A stretch of DNA of 64,000 nucleotides from Flavobacterium sp. N1736 (lineage in GTDB: Bacteria > Bacteroidota > Bacteroidia > Flavobacteriales > Flavobacteriaceae), in contig NZ_CP109994.1 in assembly GCF_025947065.1 (NCBI RefSeq), positions 3,968,001 to 4,032,000 on the forward strand, given 5' to 3'. Positions 36,634 through 45,271 of this stretch are shown piece by piece. Made by a program: the position numbers and the translations under genes. Numbering within the stretch: the first letter of the stretch is position 1; each line of letters begins with the position of its first letter. Under the pieces are notes generated by a model. It worked only from the letters and a program-made list of their open reading frames with translations, searched no databases and was not told the origin of the DNA.

Positions 36634-37308
36634 ATGAAAAAACTAATCGCTCCCGTTTTCGCCATCTTCTTTTTTATGACGGGACTTTATGCACAAAATC
36701 CAGAATCGAAAGGAATGAACATTCAGGATGAAAAAGAAAATTTAACCGAATCTGCCATACAGCAAAATTTTTATGAAAGTGCCAAACGAGCGGGTTTAAC
36801 AGATACTAAAATGACTGAACTGCTTAAAATAATTGAAGAAAGAAATAAGGTGCTAAAAGATTTAGATACAAAAAAGAAACAGGCATCTGCGCCGTATAGT
36901 ATTCAGGATCCGGGAACACTTTACAATTTTAAAATTAACAATGCCAGAAATTATTACGCTAAAAAAATAAGCGGTTTCCTGACTTATAAAGAATACTGTG
37001 AGTTTGCTATGGCAGATTACAGGACAGAAGCGAACGAGAGCGCCAGATTAGAGTTTAGGCAAATAATTGCTAGTAATGACAATCTAAACGATGATCAGAA
37101 AAAGAAACTTTCCGGTTTGGTGTATCATTATCACTTACATCAGCTCGTAACATCAGCGTATTACAGTTATGATAAAACACTGCAAAAACCAAAACTCGGA
37201 ATTCTGAGATTCAATTTTGAAAAAGATTTAAAAAAAATGTGCAAAGAATATAATATAAAAGCTTCTGAAGGAGGGGAAGGAAATACAAACAGTTTCCAAT
37301 GGAACTGA
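36634..37308 (+). CDS. Secreted helical protein of unknown function
   Basis: 224 residues with signal peptide ending GLYAQ. The mature part is almost all helical and charged, with no catalytic motif. It starts 35 nt after the transglutaminase-like gene and is probably in the same transcript. I do not recognise the family. Confidence 0.65.
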   Translation: MKKLIAPVFAIFFFMTGLYAQNPESKGMNIQDEKENLTESAIQQNFYESAKRAGLTDTKMTELLKIIEERNKVLKDLDTKKKQASAPYSIQDPGTLYNFKINNARNYYAKKISGFLTYKEYCEFAMADYRTEANESARLEFRQIIASNDNLNDDQKKKLSGLVYHYHLHQLVTSAYYSYDKTLQKPKLGILRFNFEKDLKKMCKEYNIKASEGGEGNTNSFQWN

Positions 37309-37364
37309 TATGAACTAAATGCCACAATCAATACGAATACTAACTATTAGCCAAAAAAAAGAAT

Positions 37365-38825
37365 ATGAAAAAGATGTATACCCTTATTTTCCTGTTCACA
37401 GCTCTGGGAGCTGTAGCGCAGGTTGACTGCACAGTCAAATTAGCAAAAGCTAAACAAATTTTAGACAGTAATAAACTTTATAAAAATTACAGTCAGCTAT
37501 TTCAGGACATTTCATCGTGCGCAGAGTCCGGAGATCCAATGGCTCAAAACTATGTGGGACTTATGTATGTGTACGGCATGGGTACAGAAAAAGATGAAGC
37601 CAAAGGATTTACCTATATCGAAAATGCAGCCAAAAGTGGCAACGCGATAGCCCAAAACAATTTGGCGGTTTTATATCTCCACGGATATGGCTGTAAAATA
37701 GATTTAAACAAGGCTATTGAATGGTTTCATAAGGCTATTGATCAAAAAAATGCCCGGGCCACTTACTTATTAGGCTATATGTACATGAAAGGTTTTGGTG
37801 TACCGCAAAATTACAAACTGGCAACAGAATGGTATAAAAAAAGCGACTATGAAATGGCAAAACACTGGTTGGGAGTTTGCTATTATTTAGGATACGGTGT
37901 GCCTCAGGATACAGAGAAAGCTCTGGAATGTTTCTACGGAAATAAAACGCCTAACAGTGTCGCTTTTTTAAGAAACCTAAAAACAGAAAAACGAGATCTG
38001 GTTTTAAATCAGGCAGAAAATGCCATTCATGAAGCCAATAAAGGAGATAAAAAAATTGATCCTGAACTAATTGCTGACAGCAGGGAAATTGTGGTTTCGG
38101 GAGAAGCGCTACACCAAAATATCAAACAAAAAAACATTGTAGGCGAATGGACAGGACGTTTTGTAGAATACGACTGGTCAGGAACTACACCGCAGCGCAT
38201 TTTGCCTATAGACATAAGTTTAAGTAAAAATGAACAAGGCGATTTACACACTAAAATAATTTTTGAAGGCAAAACTTTTGAAAATACGGCTTTGCTTAAA
38301 GACAATGTTTTGTTTGTTAACGATTTAAAGTTTAAACTGGATCAGTTATATCCGCATGATTTTAAAAACGAAAAGCTCAATTTTGAAATTTTAGGAATGA
38401 ACCTAACGCTGAAAACCCATAACAATGTACCGTATTTATTAGCAGACATAGATAGTTTTATTGATAACTGGCGTGAACCGGGAATGCCTGTAACATTGGT
38501 TTTGAGACCAAAAAACAATACCGTTTCTGCTCAGGACGAAGCACTGCTTTTAGCATTAGCATCGCAAAAAGCAGAGTTTATTAAGGTATATCCTGTGCCG
38601 TTTAATGAGCAGTTATATATTGCCTTTGATTTAAAAGAACCTGCCCAAGTACAGCTTAATCTTATTAGCGTAGCCACGGCACAAACACAAAAAGTTGCGG
38701 TAACAAATCTTGAAGCGGGAAACCAGTCCTTTACAGTAGATACAGCAAATTTATCCAAAGGCTTTTACATTGTACAAGTGCAGGAAAATAGTAAGGTACA
38801 CACCAGAACCATAATAAAAAAATAA
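37365..38825 (+). CDS. Sel1-repeat protein with T9SS type A sorting domain
   Basis: 486 residues. After a signal peptide (ending AVAQ), residues about 55-215 are Sel1-like repeats (AQNYVGLMYVYGMGTEKDEA, AQNNLAVLYLHGYG). Residues about 245-390 form a beta-rich domain. The last 75 residues have VYPVPFNEQLYIAF and a final KGFYIVQVQ with TRTIIKK, the type A C-terminal domain that directs proteins through the type IX secretion system to the surface. It lies 3 nt before the HEXXH protein gene, so the two are made together. Confidence 0.85.
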   Translation: MKKMYTLIFLFTALGAVAQVDCTVKLAKAKQILDSNKLYKNYSQLFQDISSCAESGDPMAQNYVGLMYVYGMGTEKDEAKGFTYIENAAKSGNAIAQNNLAVLYLHGYGCKIDLNKAIEWFHKAIDQKNARATYLLGYMYMKGFGVPQNYKLATEWYKKSDYEMAKHWLGVCYYLGYGVPQDTEKALECFYGNKTPNSVAFLRNLKTEKRDLVLNQAENAIHEANKGDKKIDPELIADSREIVVSGEALHQNIKQKNIVGEWTGRFVEYDWSGTTPQRILPIDISLSKNEQGDLHTKIIFEGKTFENTALLKDNVLFVNDLKFKLDQLYPHDFKNEKLNFEILGMNLTLKTHNNVPYLLADIDSFIDNWREPGMPVTLVLRPKNNTVSAQDEALLLALASQKAEFIKVYPVPFNEQLYIAFDLKEPAQVQLNLISVATAQTQKVAVTNLEAGNQSFTVDTANLSKGFYIVQVQENSKVHTRTIIKK

Positions 38826-38828
38826 GCC

Positions 38829-40274
38829 ATGATAAAAAATTTAAAACAAGGCAGTACCATATTGTTACTGTTTGTATTGTTTATTTTTAGCAGTACACTA
38901 ACGGCACAACCTCCTGAAGGCGGTGAGGTTCCATTTGATTTTCACGGATTGAATGAATTAGATAATCTGGATATTCCGCCAAAAAATGAACACGAGGCTC
39001 CACCGGATTTTGCATATGATTATGATTGGGACAATCTTGGTAAAGATTCTACCCCGCATAGTGATAACCCGAACAACGATGAAAATACTAATTACCCTAC
39101 CAATCCGGGGCAGGCAAGCTCCGGTGGTGGCTTTAGTAATGCTGTAAATCGACAAACGAGTTCTTTAATTACTTTGACAAAAGCAGTAAAACCCGGGCAA
39201 ACACATACCCAGGCGGTAAAAGTGCTGCGTGACACAAGTAATAGTGCGAACAAATATGTTTCGAATTTAGTTATAAACGGAGTTGTAGTGGGAACCATAA
39301 CCTTTTCTGATCCTCAAAAAGATGAGAACGGAATTGATATTTATACCAAATTAACCGTCGAAGTATTTTCGAATTCGCCAATTGCTATAGCCAGTTTATC
39401 ACCTCAGGATGCCGAAACATCAGAGTATGAAGGTTCACAGCATAGTACAGATGGTAATTTGAAGACTGTAATGGCAAATGTGGTTTTTGTTGATAACATT
39501 ATGAAGATAGAATTTGTCTTGCCCGTTAATGATAACGAAGATTTGATTATTGGCGGAATGGATATGCCTGTAGATACACCACAATCGTATGAAAATGCCC
39601 TGAATGCCGTAAGCAACGGAGACTACATTATTACCAATGGTGTCGTTAAAATAAAGGCAGATAAAGGAAATATTTATACCTTAGTCTCAGAGGCAGATGT
39701 AAATTCGCCAAGTGTTTTGCAAAGGGTAAAAAATCTAGCAGCGATTATAGCAAAAAGTCTCGGAGGTAGCGGAAAAGACATTTTGATTAATGTGGAGAAA
39801 GGAGATGTATTATCTTCAAAAAATCCTGCATGGACTCGAAAAGTTAGTACAATTATTTTTAATAGTAATGGTGGGTTAAGTCCTTTTTTGAATAATATTA
39901 ATAACTTTAAAAGTGTTATTAAACATGAGATTTTTCATGTTGAGGATAATAGAAAATCAGGATTTAAAACTGATATTTCTACGCACGCAGATGTCTACGT
40001 TAAAGCAGCAAATGATTATACCTTTAATAATACTACTGATGATTTTAAAAAAGATATTGCAGGTTCTTTTGCTAAATATTTATTAAATATGGCAACCGAT
40101 GCTAATATCTCGCTCAGCGACATTTTAGCAAAAATTGATTCATTTAATAAGAACAATGCAGGAGTGCAAATTCTAAAACCCATTGGTATAATTACCAAAG
40201 CAAATTTAAGTTTACGAGTACAATATAAAAATGTAATATCTGATTCTATAAAATATGAAAAAATCGATGTATAA
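38829..40274 (+). CDS. Secreted HEXXH metallopeptidase-like protein, candidate toxin
   Basis: 481 residues. The signal peptide ends TLTAQ. A low-complexity acidic Pro/Asn-rich stretch follows (28-100), then a beta-rich middle (110-250), then a C-terminal part with VIKHEIFHVED: HEIFH at 366-370 is a zincin zinc site, with Asp372 or the later His in ISTHAD as possible third ligand. There is no T9SS domain at its end. The next gene, a small lipoprotein, overlaps its stop by 20 nt and is followed by two related copies. The layout resembles a toxin with immunity proteins. The family is unknown to me. Confidence 0.65.
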   Translation: MIKNLKQGSTILLLFVLFIFSSTLTAQPPEGGEVPFDFHGLNELDNLDIPPKNEHEAPPDFAYDYDWDNLGKDSTPHSDNPNNDENTNYPTNPGQASSGGGFSNAVNRQTSSLITLTKAVKPGQTHTQAVKVLRDTSNSANKYVSNLVINGVVVGTITFSDPQKDENGIDIYTKLTVEVFSNSPIAIASLSPQDAETSEYEGSQHSTDGNLKTVMANVVFVDNIMKIEFVLPVNDNEDLIIGGMDMPVDTPQSYENALNAVSNGDYIITNGVVKIKADKGNIYTLVSEADVNSPSVLQRVKNLAAIIAKSLGGSGKDILINVEKGDVLSSKNPAWTRKVSTIIFNSNGGLSPFLNNINNFKSVIKHEIFHVEDNRKSGFKTDISTHADVYVKAANDYTFNNTTDDFKKDIAGSFAKYLLNMATDANISLSDILAKIDSFNKNNAGVQILKPIGIITKANLSLRVQYKNVISDSIKYEKIDV

Positions 40275-40719
40275 AACTAAACTAATAATGGTATTTTTTA
40301 TTGTACTATGTATTTCATGCAGCAAAAAAAGTAAAATTGAATCCATATTTATGACTAATAAAAATGAATATTGGCAATATAGAGACTATTGCTGGAACAC
40401 TAAAGGTATTTACTTTCGTTATAATAAAGATGGAAGCAGCAATCAATATTTTTTGCATATTAATGATGGATTTACTTTGTATGATAAAAATGGAACTTTG
40501 CGAAATGGTTCTGCTCTTTGGTCAATAAAAAATGATTCAACTTTTGTATTTGACGATTTAGAGTACAAAATAGAAAAAATTACTAACAAAGAAATTTTAC
40601 TTTCATACTATAATCCAGAATTTAAAGATAAAAAGTGTTTTGTAAAACTTTCAAAATGGATAGATGGTCCAGAAGGTCCTAAACCATTAAATAATCAAGA
40701 TAAACATGAAAAAATATAA
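40255..40719 (+). CDS. Small lipoprotein A, candidate immunity protein
   Basis: 154 residues. The lipoprotein signal is VLCISC followed by SKKSK. The mature part shares a pattern with the next two genes: IF(M/I)(T/S), YYWQ-like (EYWQY), F(R/K)(Y/F), SIKNDS, Y.I..I and a final KLSKW or LKVV. It overlaps the candidate toxin gene by 20 nt and the next copy by 14 nt, showing tight coupling. The last 90 nt of the gene recur exactly 1000 nt downstream as a broken fragment. Its role as protection from the secreted metallopeptidase-like protein is inferred. Confidence 0.7.
   Translation: MKKSMYKTKLIMVFFIVLCISCSKKSKIESIFMTNKNEYWQYRDYCWNTKGIYFRYNKDGSSNQYFLHINDGFTLYDKNGTLRNGSALWSIKNDSTFVFDDLEYKIEKITNKEILLSYYNPEFKDKKCFVKLSKWIDGPEGPKPLNNQDKHEKI
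40624..40713. repeat. Direct repeat copy 1 (3' end of lipoprotein A)
   Basis: 90 nt that recur at 41624-41713 with two mismatches (positions 41671 and 41706). The offset is exactly 1000 nt. This marks a past tandem duplication of the lipoprotein array. Confidence 0.9.
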
Positions 40720-41119
40720 ATTTTTATTAGTATTCCTATTGGTATTGTCAATATCATGTACAAGAAAAAATAAGATAGAGGATATTTTTATTACCTCTGA
40801 AAATTATTATTGGCAATTCAACAGTGAATGTCAGGGAGCTTTTGGACATTCTATCAATTTTAAATTTGATAAAGATGGTTTGTCTCATCAGTATGGCTTT
40901 AGTGTAGAAAAAAGTTATCATTCAGTTGAGGGTGAGTCTCTAGCTCCTAAAAAATGGTTTATAAAAAACGACTCTATCTTATCATGGGATGATATGGATT
41001 ATAAAATTGAACATATTGATGCTACAATAATTATTTTAAGTCGTTACCATCCAATTGACAAAAAACAAAAATGTAAAATAAGTTTCCTTAAAGTCGTCGA
41101 TGGTAAATTAATCAATTAA
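40706..41119 (+). CDS. Small lipoprotein B, candidate immunity protein
   Basis: 137 residues with lipobox SISC followed by TRKNK. It is closest to lipoprotein C: both have NFKFD, GLSHQY, VEGESLA and IKNDSIL. It starts inside the end of lipoprotein A. A hairpin terminator follows 22 nt after its stop. It is probably an outer-membrane-anchored binding protein facing the periplasm; a partner role with the HEXXH protein is inferred. Confidence 0.7.
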   Translation: MKKYKFLLVFLLVLSISCTRKNKIEDIFITSENYYWQFNSECQGAFGHSINFKFDKDGLSHQYGFSVEKSYHSVEGESLAPKKWFIKNDSILSWDDMDYKIEHIDATIIILSRYHPIDKKQKCKISFLKVVDGKLIN

Positions 41120-41141
41120 AGCTATAAGATTTAAATTAAAT

Positions 41142-41168
41142 AAAAGCACAGTGAGAGCTGTGCTTTTT
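41142..41168 (+). terminator. Intrinsic terminator after lipoprotein B
   Basis: A 10-bp perfect stem, AAAAGCACAG (41142-41151) and CTGTGCTTTT (41158-41167), with a 6-nt loop and a T run. Lipoprotein C must use readthrough or its own promoter. Confidence 0.75.
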
Positions 41169-41182
41169 AATAAATCATAAAT

Positions 41183-41596
41183 ATGAAAAAAATTAAACGA
41201 ATTGTCGTTCTGTTTTTTTTGTTCATGACTTTTATTTCATGTAATAAAAAAAATAAATTGAAAGGTATTTTTATTTCTTCCAAAGATTACTATTGGCAAT
41301 ATAACGATGAATGTCATCCAAATGGGGGCTTAGGATCGATAAATTTTAAGTTTGATGATAAAGGTTTATCACATCAATATTCACTTGGTGCAACTAAGGG
41401 TTATGCTTTAGTTGAAGGAGAATCTCTTGCTGCTGAAACATGGTCAATAAAAAATGACTCTATCTTAACATGGGGAAATCGAGATTATACAATTAATCAT
41501 ATTGATAAGCGACTAATTGTATTAGTTTATAAAGATTCTAACAATAAAGATAAGAATTGCGTTATAAGACTTTTAAAAGTTGTAGATGATAAGTAA
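41183..41596 (+). CDS. Small lipoprotein C, candidate immunity protein
   Basis: 137 residues with lipobox FISC followed by NKKNK. Clearly a paralog of lipoprotein B (YYWQY, INFKFD, GLSHQY, LVEGESLA, SIKNDSIL). It starts 63 nt after B, beyond a terminator hairpin, and is followed by a truncated relic of lipoprotein A. Several diverged copies in a row are typical of immunity gene arrays, where orphan copies can guard against related toxins. Confidence 0.68.
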   Translation: MKKIKRIVVLFFLFMTFISCNKKNKLKGIFISSKDYYWQYNDECHPNGGLGSINFKFDDKGLSHQYSLGATKGYALVEGESLAAETWSIKNDSILTWGNRDYTINHIDKRLIVLVYKDSNNKDKNCVIRLLKVVDDK

Positions 41597-41623
41597 TTGA
41601 ATAATTGCTTTTTTTATAAAATA

Positions 41624-41716
41624 AAAGATAAAAAGTGTTTTGTAAAACTTTCAAAATGGATAGATGGTCCGGAAGGTCCTAAACCATTAAATAATCAAGA
41701 TAAACTTGAAAAATAA
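41624..41716 (+). pseudogene. 3' fragment of a duplicated lipoprotein A gene
   Basis: The frame KDKKCFVKLSKWIDGPEG...LEK ends in TAA at 41714 and matches the last 30 codons of lipoprotein A with two base changes. There is no start or signal sequence before it. It is a relic of a lost copy. Confidence 0.85.
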
Positions 41717-41720
41717 ACTT

Positions 41721-41751
41721 TTTTGCAGCTAATTTAATGTTAGCTGCAAAA
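41721..41751. repeat. 12-bp inverted repeat
   Basis: TTTTGCAGCTAA (41721-41732) and TTAGCTGCAAAA (41740-41751) are perfect reverse complements with a 7-nt loop. There is no T run after it, so it is listed as a hairpin rather than a terminator. Confidence 0.7.
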
Positions 41752-41776
41752 TACTGTAAGGCATTAAAATTTAAAG

Positions 41777-41807
41777 AAGCCGAATCTTATTAAGATTCGG
41801 CTTTTTT
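41777..41807. terminator. Intrinsic terminator ending the lipoprotein array
   Basis: AAGCCGAATCTTA (41777-41789) and TAAGATTCGGCTT (41791-41803) form a 13-bp arm pair followed by T's on the plus strand. It separates the array from the convergent rhamnose-mutarotase gene. Confidence 0.8.
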
Positions 41808-41837
41808 AAATTTTAGAAATGAGAATAAGAATAGAAT

Positions 41838-42173
41838 CTACAACTCAAAAATCCTTTCCATTAAAACCCATTTTTCGCCTTCTTTTGCCCAGGGCAAAGC
41901 TTGTTGAAATTTCCACATTAAGGTTTCCCATTCCTGAACTTTTGGGTTTTCAGCATCTGATTTTGATTTTTTTTCGAATGAAAAATAAGCATCAGCTTCA
42001 ATAATCATAAACAATCTGTTGCCGGTACAATAAATATCCAAAACAGAAATTCCGCTGCTTTTGATGCTTTCAATAATCTCTGGCCAAACGTTTTTATGGA
42101 GTGTTGTATATTCGCTAATTAAAGCAGGATCGTCTTTTAAATCTAAGGCTAAACAAATTTTTTGTGTGGTCAT
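41838..42173 (-). CDS. L-rhamnose mutarotase family protein
   Basis: 111 residues, the full length for the family (PF05336 type). LHKNVWPEIIESIKSSGI gives the conserved His-Trp-Pro-Glu patch, then YCTGNRLFMIIE and the end WKFQQALPWAKEGEKWVLMERIFEL. It interconverts alpha and beta forms of L-rhamnose or a similar sugar. No rhamnose genes are near; it lies alone after the symporter terminator, so the sugar is uncertain. Confidence 0.8.
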   Translation of the reverse strand: MTTQKICLALDLKDDPALISEYTTLHKNVWPEIIESIKSSGISVLDIYCTGNRLFMIIEADAYFSFEKKSKSDAENPKVQEWETLMWKFQQALPWAKEGEKWVLMERIFEL

Positions 42174-42228
42174 ACTATGTAGATAGAAAGTTGGATTGTT
42201 GTTTTTCTGAATGCATTAATTTACAAAA

Positions 42229-42257
42229 AAAAGACTGTCATTTGCAGACAGTCTTTT
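42229..42257 (-). terminator. Intrinsic terminator of the symporter gene
   Basis: AAAAGACTGTC (42229-42239) and GACAGTCTTTT (42247-42257) form an 11-bp stem. Read on the minus strand it ends in eight T's, 30 nt after the symporter stop. Confidence 0.85.
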
Positions 42258-42289
42258 ATTCTTCAAAAATAATATAGTAAAAAATTATA

Positions 42290-43975
42290 CTACCAGAATT
42301 TAACGTAAAGCGCAATAATTGCCAATACGGTGATTACGATTAAAACAGTTGTTTGAGGTTTTACTTTAAACATTTCTGTATCTAATTCAAAAGCTTTTGG
42401 ATTAATTTTTGGACCGGCAAAACTGATAGCAACCATCGCTAATGTTGTAAAGAAGAATGATAATCCCATACAAATATGGAACGGAATTTCGAATCCGCCT
42501 TTACCGTTGTTATAAGCTGTGTATAATAAAGTTTCGTTTCCAAATAAAGCAGGTGCATATTCGTTGAATAAAACAGATAATAAAAATCCTAAAATTACCC
42601 CAACAATAGCAGCCGCTCCTGTTGTTCTTTTCCAGAACATACCCAGAATAAACATAGCAAATACTCCAGGGCTAATAAAACCGGTATATTTTTGAATGTA
42701 GGTGAATCCACCAACACCGCCAATACCAAGAACGTCATTCCATGTAAATAAAACAGCTAAAAGCATTGCAGCAAAAACAGCAATTCGACCAATGTTTACC
42801 TGTTGTTTTTCACCAGCGTCTTTTTGAATATATTTTTTATGAATATCTAAAGTATAAATCGTAGAAATACTGTTTACTTTTCCGGCTAACGAAGCTACAA
42901 TTGCAGCCGTTAATGCAGCAACCGAAAGTCCTTTTAAACCGGTTGGCAAGAACGTTAATACAGCAGAATAAGCGCCATCTTTTCCTCCAACTAATTGAGG
43001 TAAATGTCCGTTTTGGTATAAAACATAAGCAGCAATACCAGGAAGCATTACGATTAAAGGCATTAATAATTTTAAGAAACCTGCAAATAAAATACCTGTA
43101 CGGGCAGTTTGCAAATCAGCGCCCAAAGCTCTTTGAGTAATATATTGGTTACAACCCCAGTAGTTTAAGTTGATAATCCAGATTCCGGCAAGGTAAGATA
43201 GCAAACCAGGAAAAGTTAAGTATTTATCAATATCAAGTTGAGATGAAGTCGCAGTTGGTTTTGGAATAATCATTTTGAAATGTTCCGGAGCTTCTCTCAT
43301 TAAAACCTTGAAACCGGCAATAGCATTTTCGCCTACGCCAAAATATTGTCCTACAGTTGTTAATGCAATGTATGAAGTTACTAAACCACCAATGATTAAA
43401 ACAGCAACCTGAATAACATCAGTATAAGCTACAACTTTCATTCCTCCCAAAGAAATAAACAAGGCAAAAACTGCTAATCCTACCATAATAACATGAAGAT
43501 ATTCTCCTCCGGCAAGACCGTTAATCGCAACAGCACCTAAATATAAGATCGAAGTTAAGTTTACAAATACATATAAAAACAACCAGAAAACGGCCATAAT
43601 CAATGCAGTCGATTCGTTATAACGTGTTTTTAAGAATTGAGGCATTGTGTAAATCTTATTTTTAAGATAAACAGGAATAAACCAAACGGCTACAATTATC
43701 AAAGCAATAGCAGCAATCCATTCGTAGGCAGCAACGGCAATTCCTAAAAAGAAACCTTCACCGCTCATTCCGATGAATTGTTCTGCCGAAATATTTGAGG
43801 CGATTAAAGATGCTCCAATTGCCCACCAGGTTAAATTTCCTTCGGCCAAAAAGTAAGCTTTAGCATCTTGTTCGTCTTTTTTACGTTTGTGGTAAATTGT
43901 ATAACCGTAGGATGCCACTACGATAAAGTAGATAATAAAAACCGCATAATCTGCGAAAGCAAGGTTCTGGTTCAT
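42290..43975 (-). CDS. Sodium/solute symporter (SSS family, SGLT-like sugar transporter)
   Basis: 561 residues with about fourteen membrane helices. The start DYAVFIIYFIVVASYGY and NLTWWAIGASLIASNISAEQFIGMSG are typical of the SGLT branch (as in Vibrio vSGLT). It imports a sugar with Na+. A 21-bp palindrome like those before the arabinose genes lies at 44,127-44,147, about 150 nt upstream, so L-arabinose is the likely cargo. The galactose genes lie upstream on the same strand, so galactose cannot be excluded. Confidence 0.87.
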   Translation of the reverse strand: MNQNLAFADYAVFIIYFIVVASYGYTIYHKRKKDEQDAKAYFLAEGNLTWWAIGASLIASNISAEQFIGMSGEGFFLGIAVAAYEWIAAIALIIVAVWFIPVYLKNKIYTMPQFLKTRYNESTALIMAVFWLFLYVFVNLTSILYLGAVAINGLAGGEYLHVIMVGLAVFALFISLGGMKVVAYTDVIQVAVLIIGGLVTSYIALTTVGQYFGVGENAIAGFKVLMREAPEHFKMIIPKPTATSSQLDIDKYLTFPGLLSYLAGIWIINLNYWGCNQYITQRALGADLQTARTGILFAGFLKLLMPLIVMLPGIAAYVLYQNGHLPQLVGGKDGAYSAVLTFLPTGLKGLSVAALTAAIVASLAGKVNSISTIYTLDIHKKYIQKDAGEKQQVNIGRIAVFAAMLLAVLFTWNDVLGIGGVGGFTYIQKYTGFISPGVFAMFILGMFWKRTTGAAAIVGVILGFLLSVLFNEYAPALFGNETLLYTAYNNGKGGFEIPFHICMGLSFFFTTLAMVAISFAGPKINPKAFELDTEMFKVKPQTTVLIVITVLAIIALYVKFW

Positions 43976-44126
43976 TGTTAGTATTTTAAAAATTAGTATA
44001 GGGTGATTGTTTGTTTAATTTTTTGTTTTAAAAAGCAGTACTTTCTAAAACCGGTTTATTTATTGTTTTTATTTTTATAAAAAAGAGAGCAAAAACTCAG
44101 ATAAAAATCTTAATATCAAACTCATG

Positions 44127-44147
44127 CAAATGTGTTTTTTACATTTA
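44127..44147. promoter_or_regulatory. Predicted AraR operator 1 (symporter)
   Basis: CAAATGT-N7-ACATTTA: arms of 7 nt with a 7-nt spacer, one mismatch from a perfect palindrome. It shares size, spacing and bases with four other sites at 48,779, 49,733, 50,112 and 51,920. Confidence 0.55.
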
Positions 44148-44190
44148 TATAAAGCGTAATTGTGTTAAGATTATTTTCTTTTTGTTATAC

Positions 44191-45255
44191 TTATACTTTA
44201 CTTTTTTCTTTGTTTTTATAATGTACAGTTGATAATTCTCTTAAAACTTCTGCGCTCTTTTCAGGTGAAATATCTCGTTGCGATTCGCCCAGCATTTCGT
44301 AACCCACCATGAATTTTTTTACACTTGCAGATCGCAATAACGGCGGATAAAAATGCATGTGAAAATGCCATCCCGGATGTTCTAAACCATCTGTTGGCGC
44401 CTGATGAATTCCTGACGAATACGGAAAAGAAGTATTGAATAAATTATCGTATTTTGTCGTTAACTCTTTCAATGTTTTGGCATAAGCAAGCGTTTCTTCC
44501 GGAGTAAAATCAGTGATTTTTCCAAAAGCCCTTTTGCTGATAATCATCGTTTCATAAGGCCATATTGCCCAAAACGGAACCAAAGCTACAAAGTGTTCGT
44601 TTTCGATTACAATGCGTTCTCCGGATCTTAATTCGGCATGAAGATAATCTGCCAGTAATGTTTTTTGGTTTTTATCGTAGTAGGCTTTTAGGCTGTTATG
44701 CGTTTTTTCAACCTGAGTTGGCAATGATGATTGTGCCCAGATTTGTCCATGCGGATGCGGGTTGCTGCAACCCATAACACTTCCTTTATTTTCAAAAATC
44801 TGAACGTAATTGATGTATTTAATATTTCCTAAATCAGTATATTCTTTTTGCCATGTTTTAATGATGTTTTCGATTTCATCAATAGTCATTTCAGGCAAAG
44901 TAAGATCGTGTCTTGGCGAAAAACAAACCACTCTCGAAATTCCACGTTCCGGTTGTGCTTTAAAAAAAGTGTGTTTAATATCTTCTTCAAAAATAATTTC
45001 GTCCTGTTTCATGGCTGCAAAATCATTTTCAAAAACAAAACTGTCCTTATAATCCGGATTGTTTACTCCGTTTGCACGAACATTTCCCGGGCATAAATAA
45101 CAGGTAGAATCGTATTTTGGCAATGTTTCAGTTAAAACGGTTTCGTTTTGTCCTTGCCACGGACGTTTGGCGCGATGAGGTGATACTAGAACCCATTCAT
45201 TAATTAATGGGTTGTAACGTCTGTGCGGGTCTTCGTTAATGTCAAAATTTTTCAT
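44191..45255 (-). CDS. galT: Galactose-1-phosphate uridylyltransferase
   Basis: 354 residues, the usual length. NPHPHGQIWA contains the active His-Pro-His whose second His carries the UMP. RRYNPLINEWVLVSPHRAKRPWQG at the start and HFHMHFYPPLLRS with the zinc and substrate-site residues also match. It swaps UMP between UDP-glucose and galactose-1-phosphate in the Leloir pathway. It follows galK by 16 nt. Confidence 0.93.
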   Translation of the reverse strand: MKNFDINEDPHRRYNPLINEWVLVSPHRAKRPWQGQNETVLTETLPKYDSTCYLCPGNVRANGVNNPDYKDSFVFENDFAAMKQDEIIFEEDIKHTFFKAQPERGISRVVCFSPRHDLTLPEMTIDEIENIIKTWQKEYTDLGNIKYINYVQIFENKGSVMGCSNPHPHGQIWAQSSLPTQVEKTHNSLKAYYDKNQKTLLADYLHAELRSGERIVIENEHFVALVPFWAIWPYETMIISKRAFGKITDFTPEETLAYAKTLKELTTKYDNLFNTSFPYSSGIHQAPTDGLEHPGWHFHMHFYPPLLRSASVKKFMVGYEMLGESQRDISPEKSAEVLRELSTVHYKNKEKSKV

Positions 45256-45271
45256 TGTAATTGTTGTCGTA

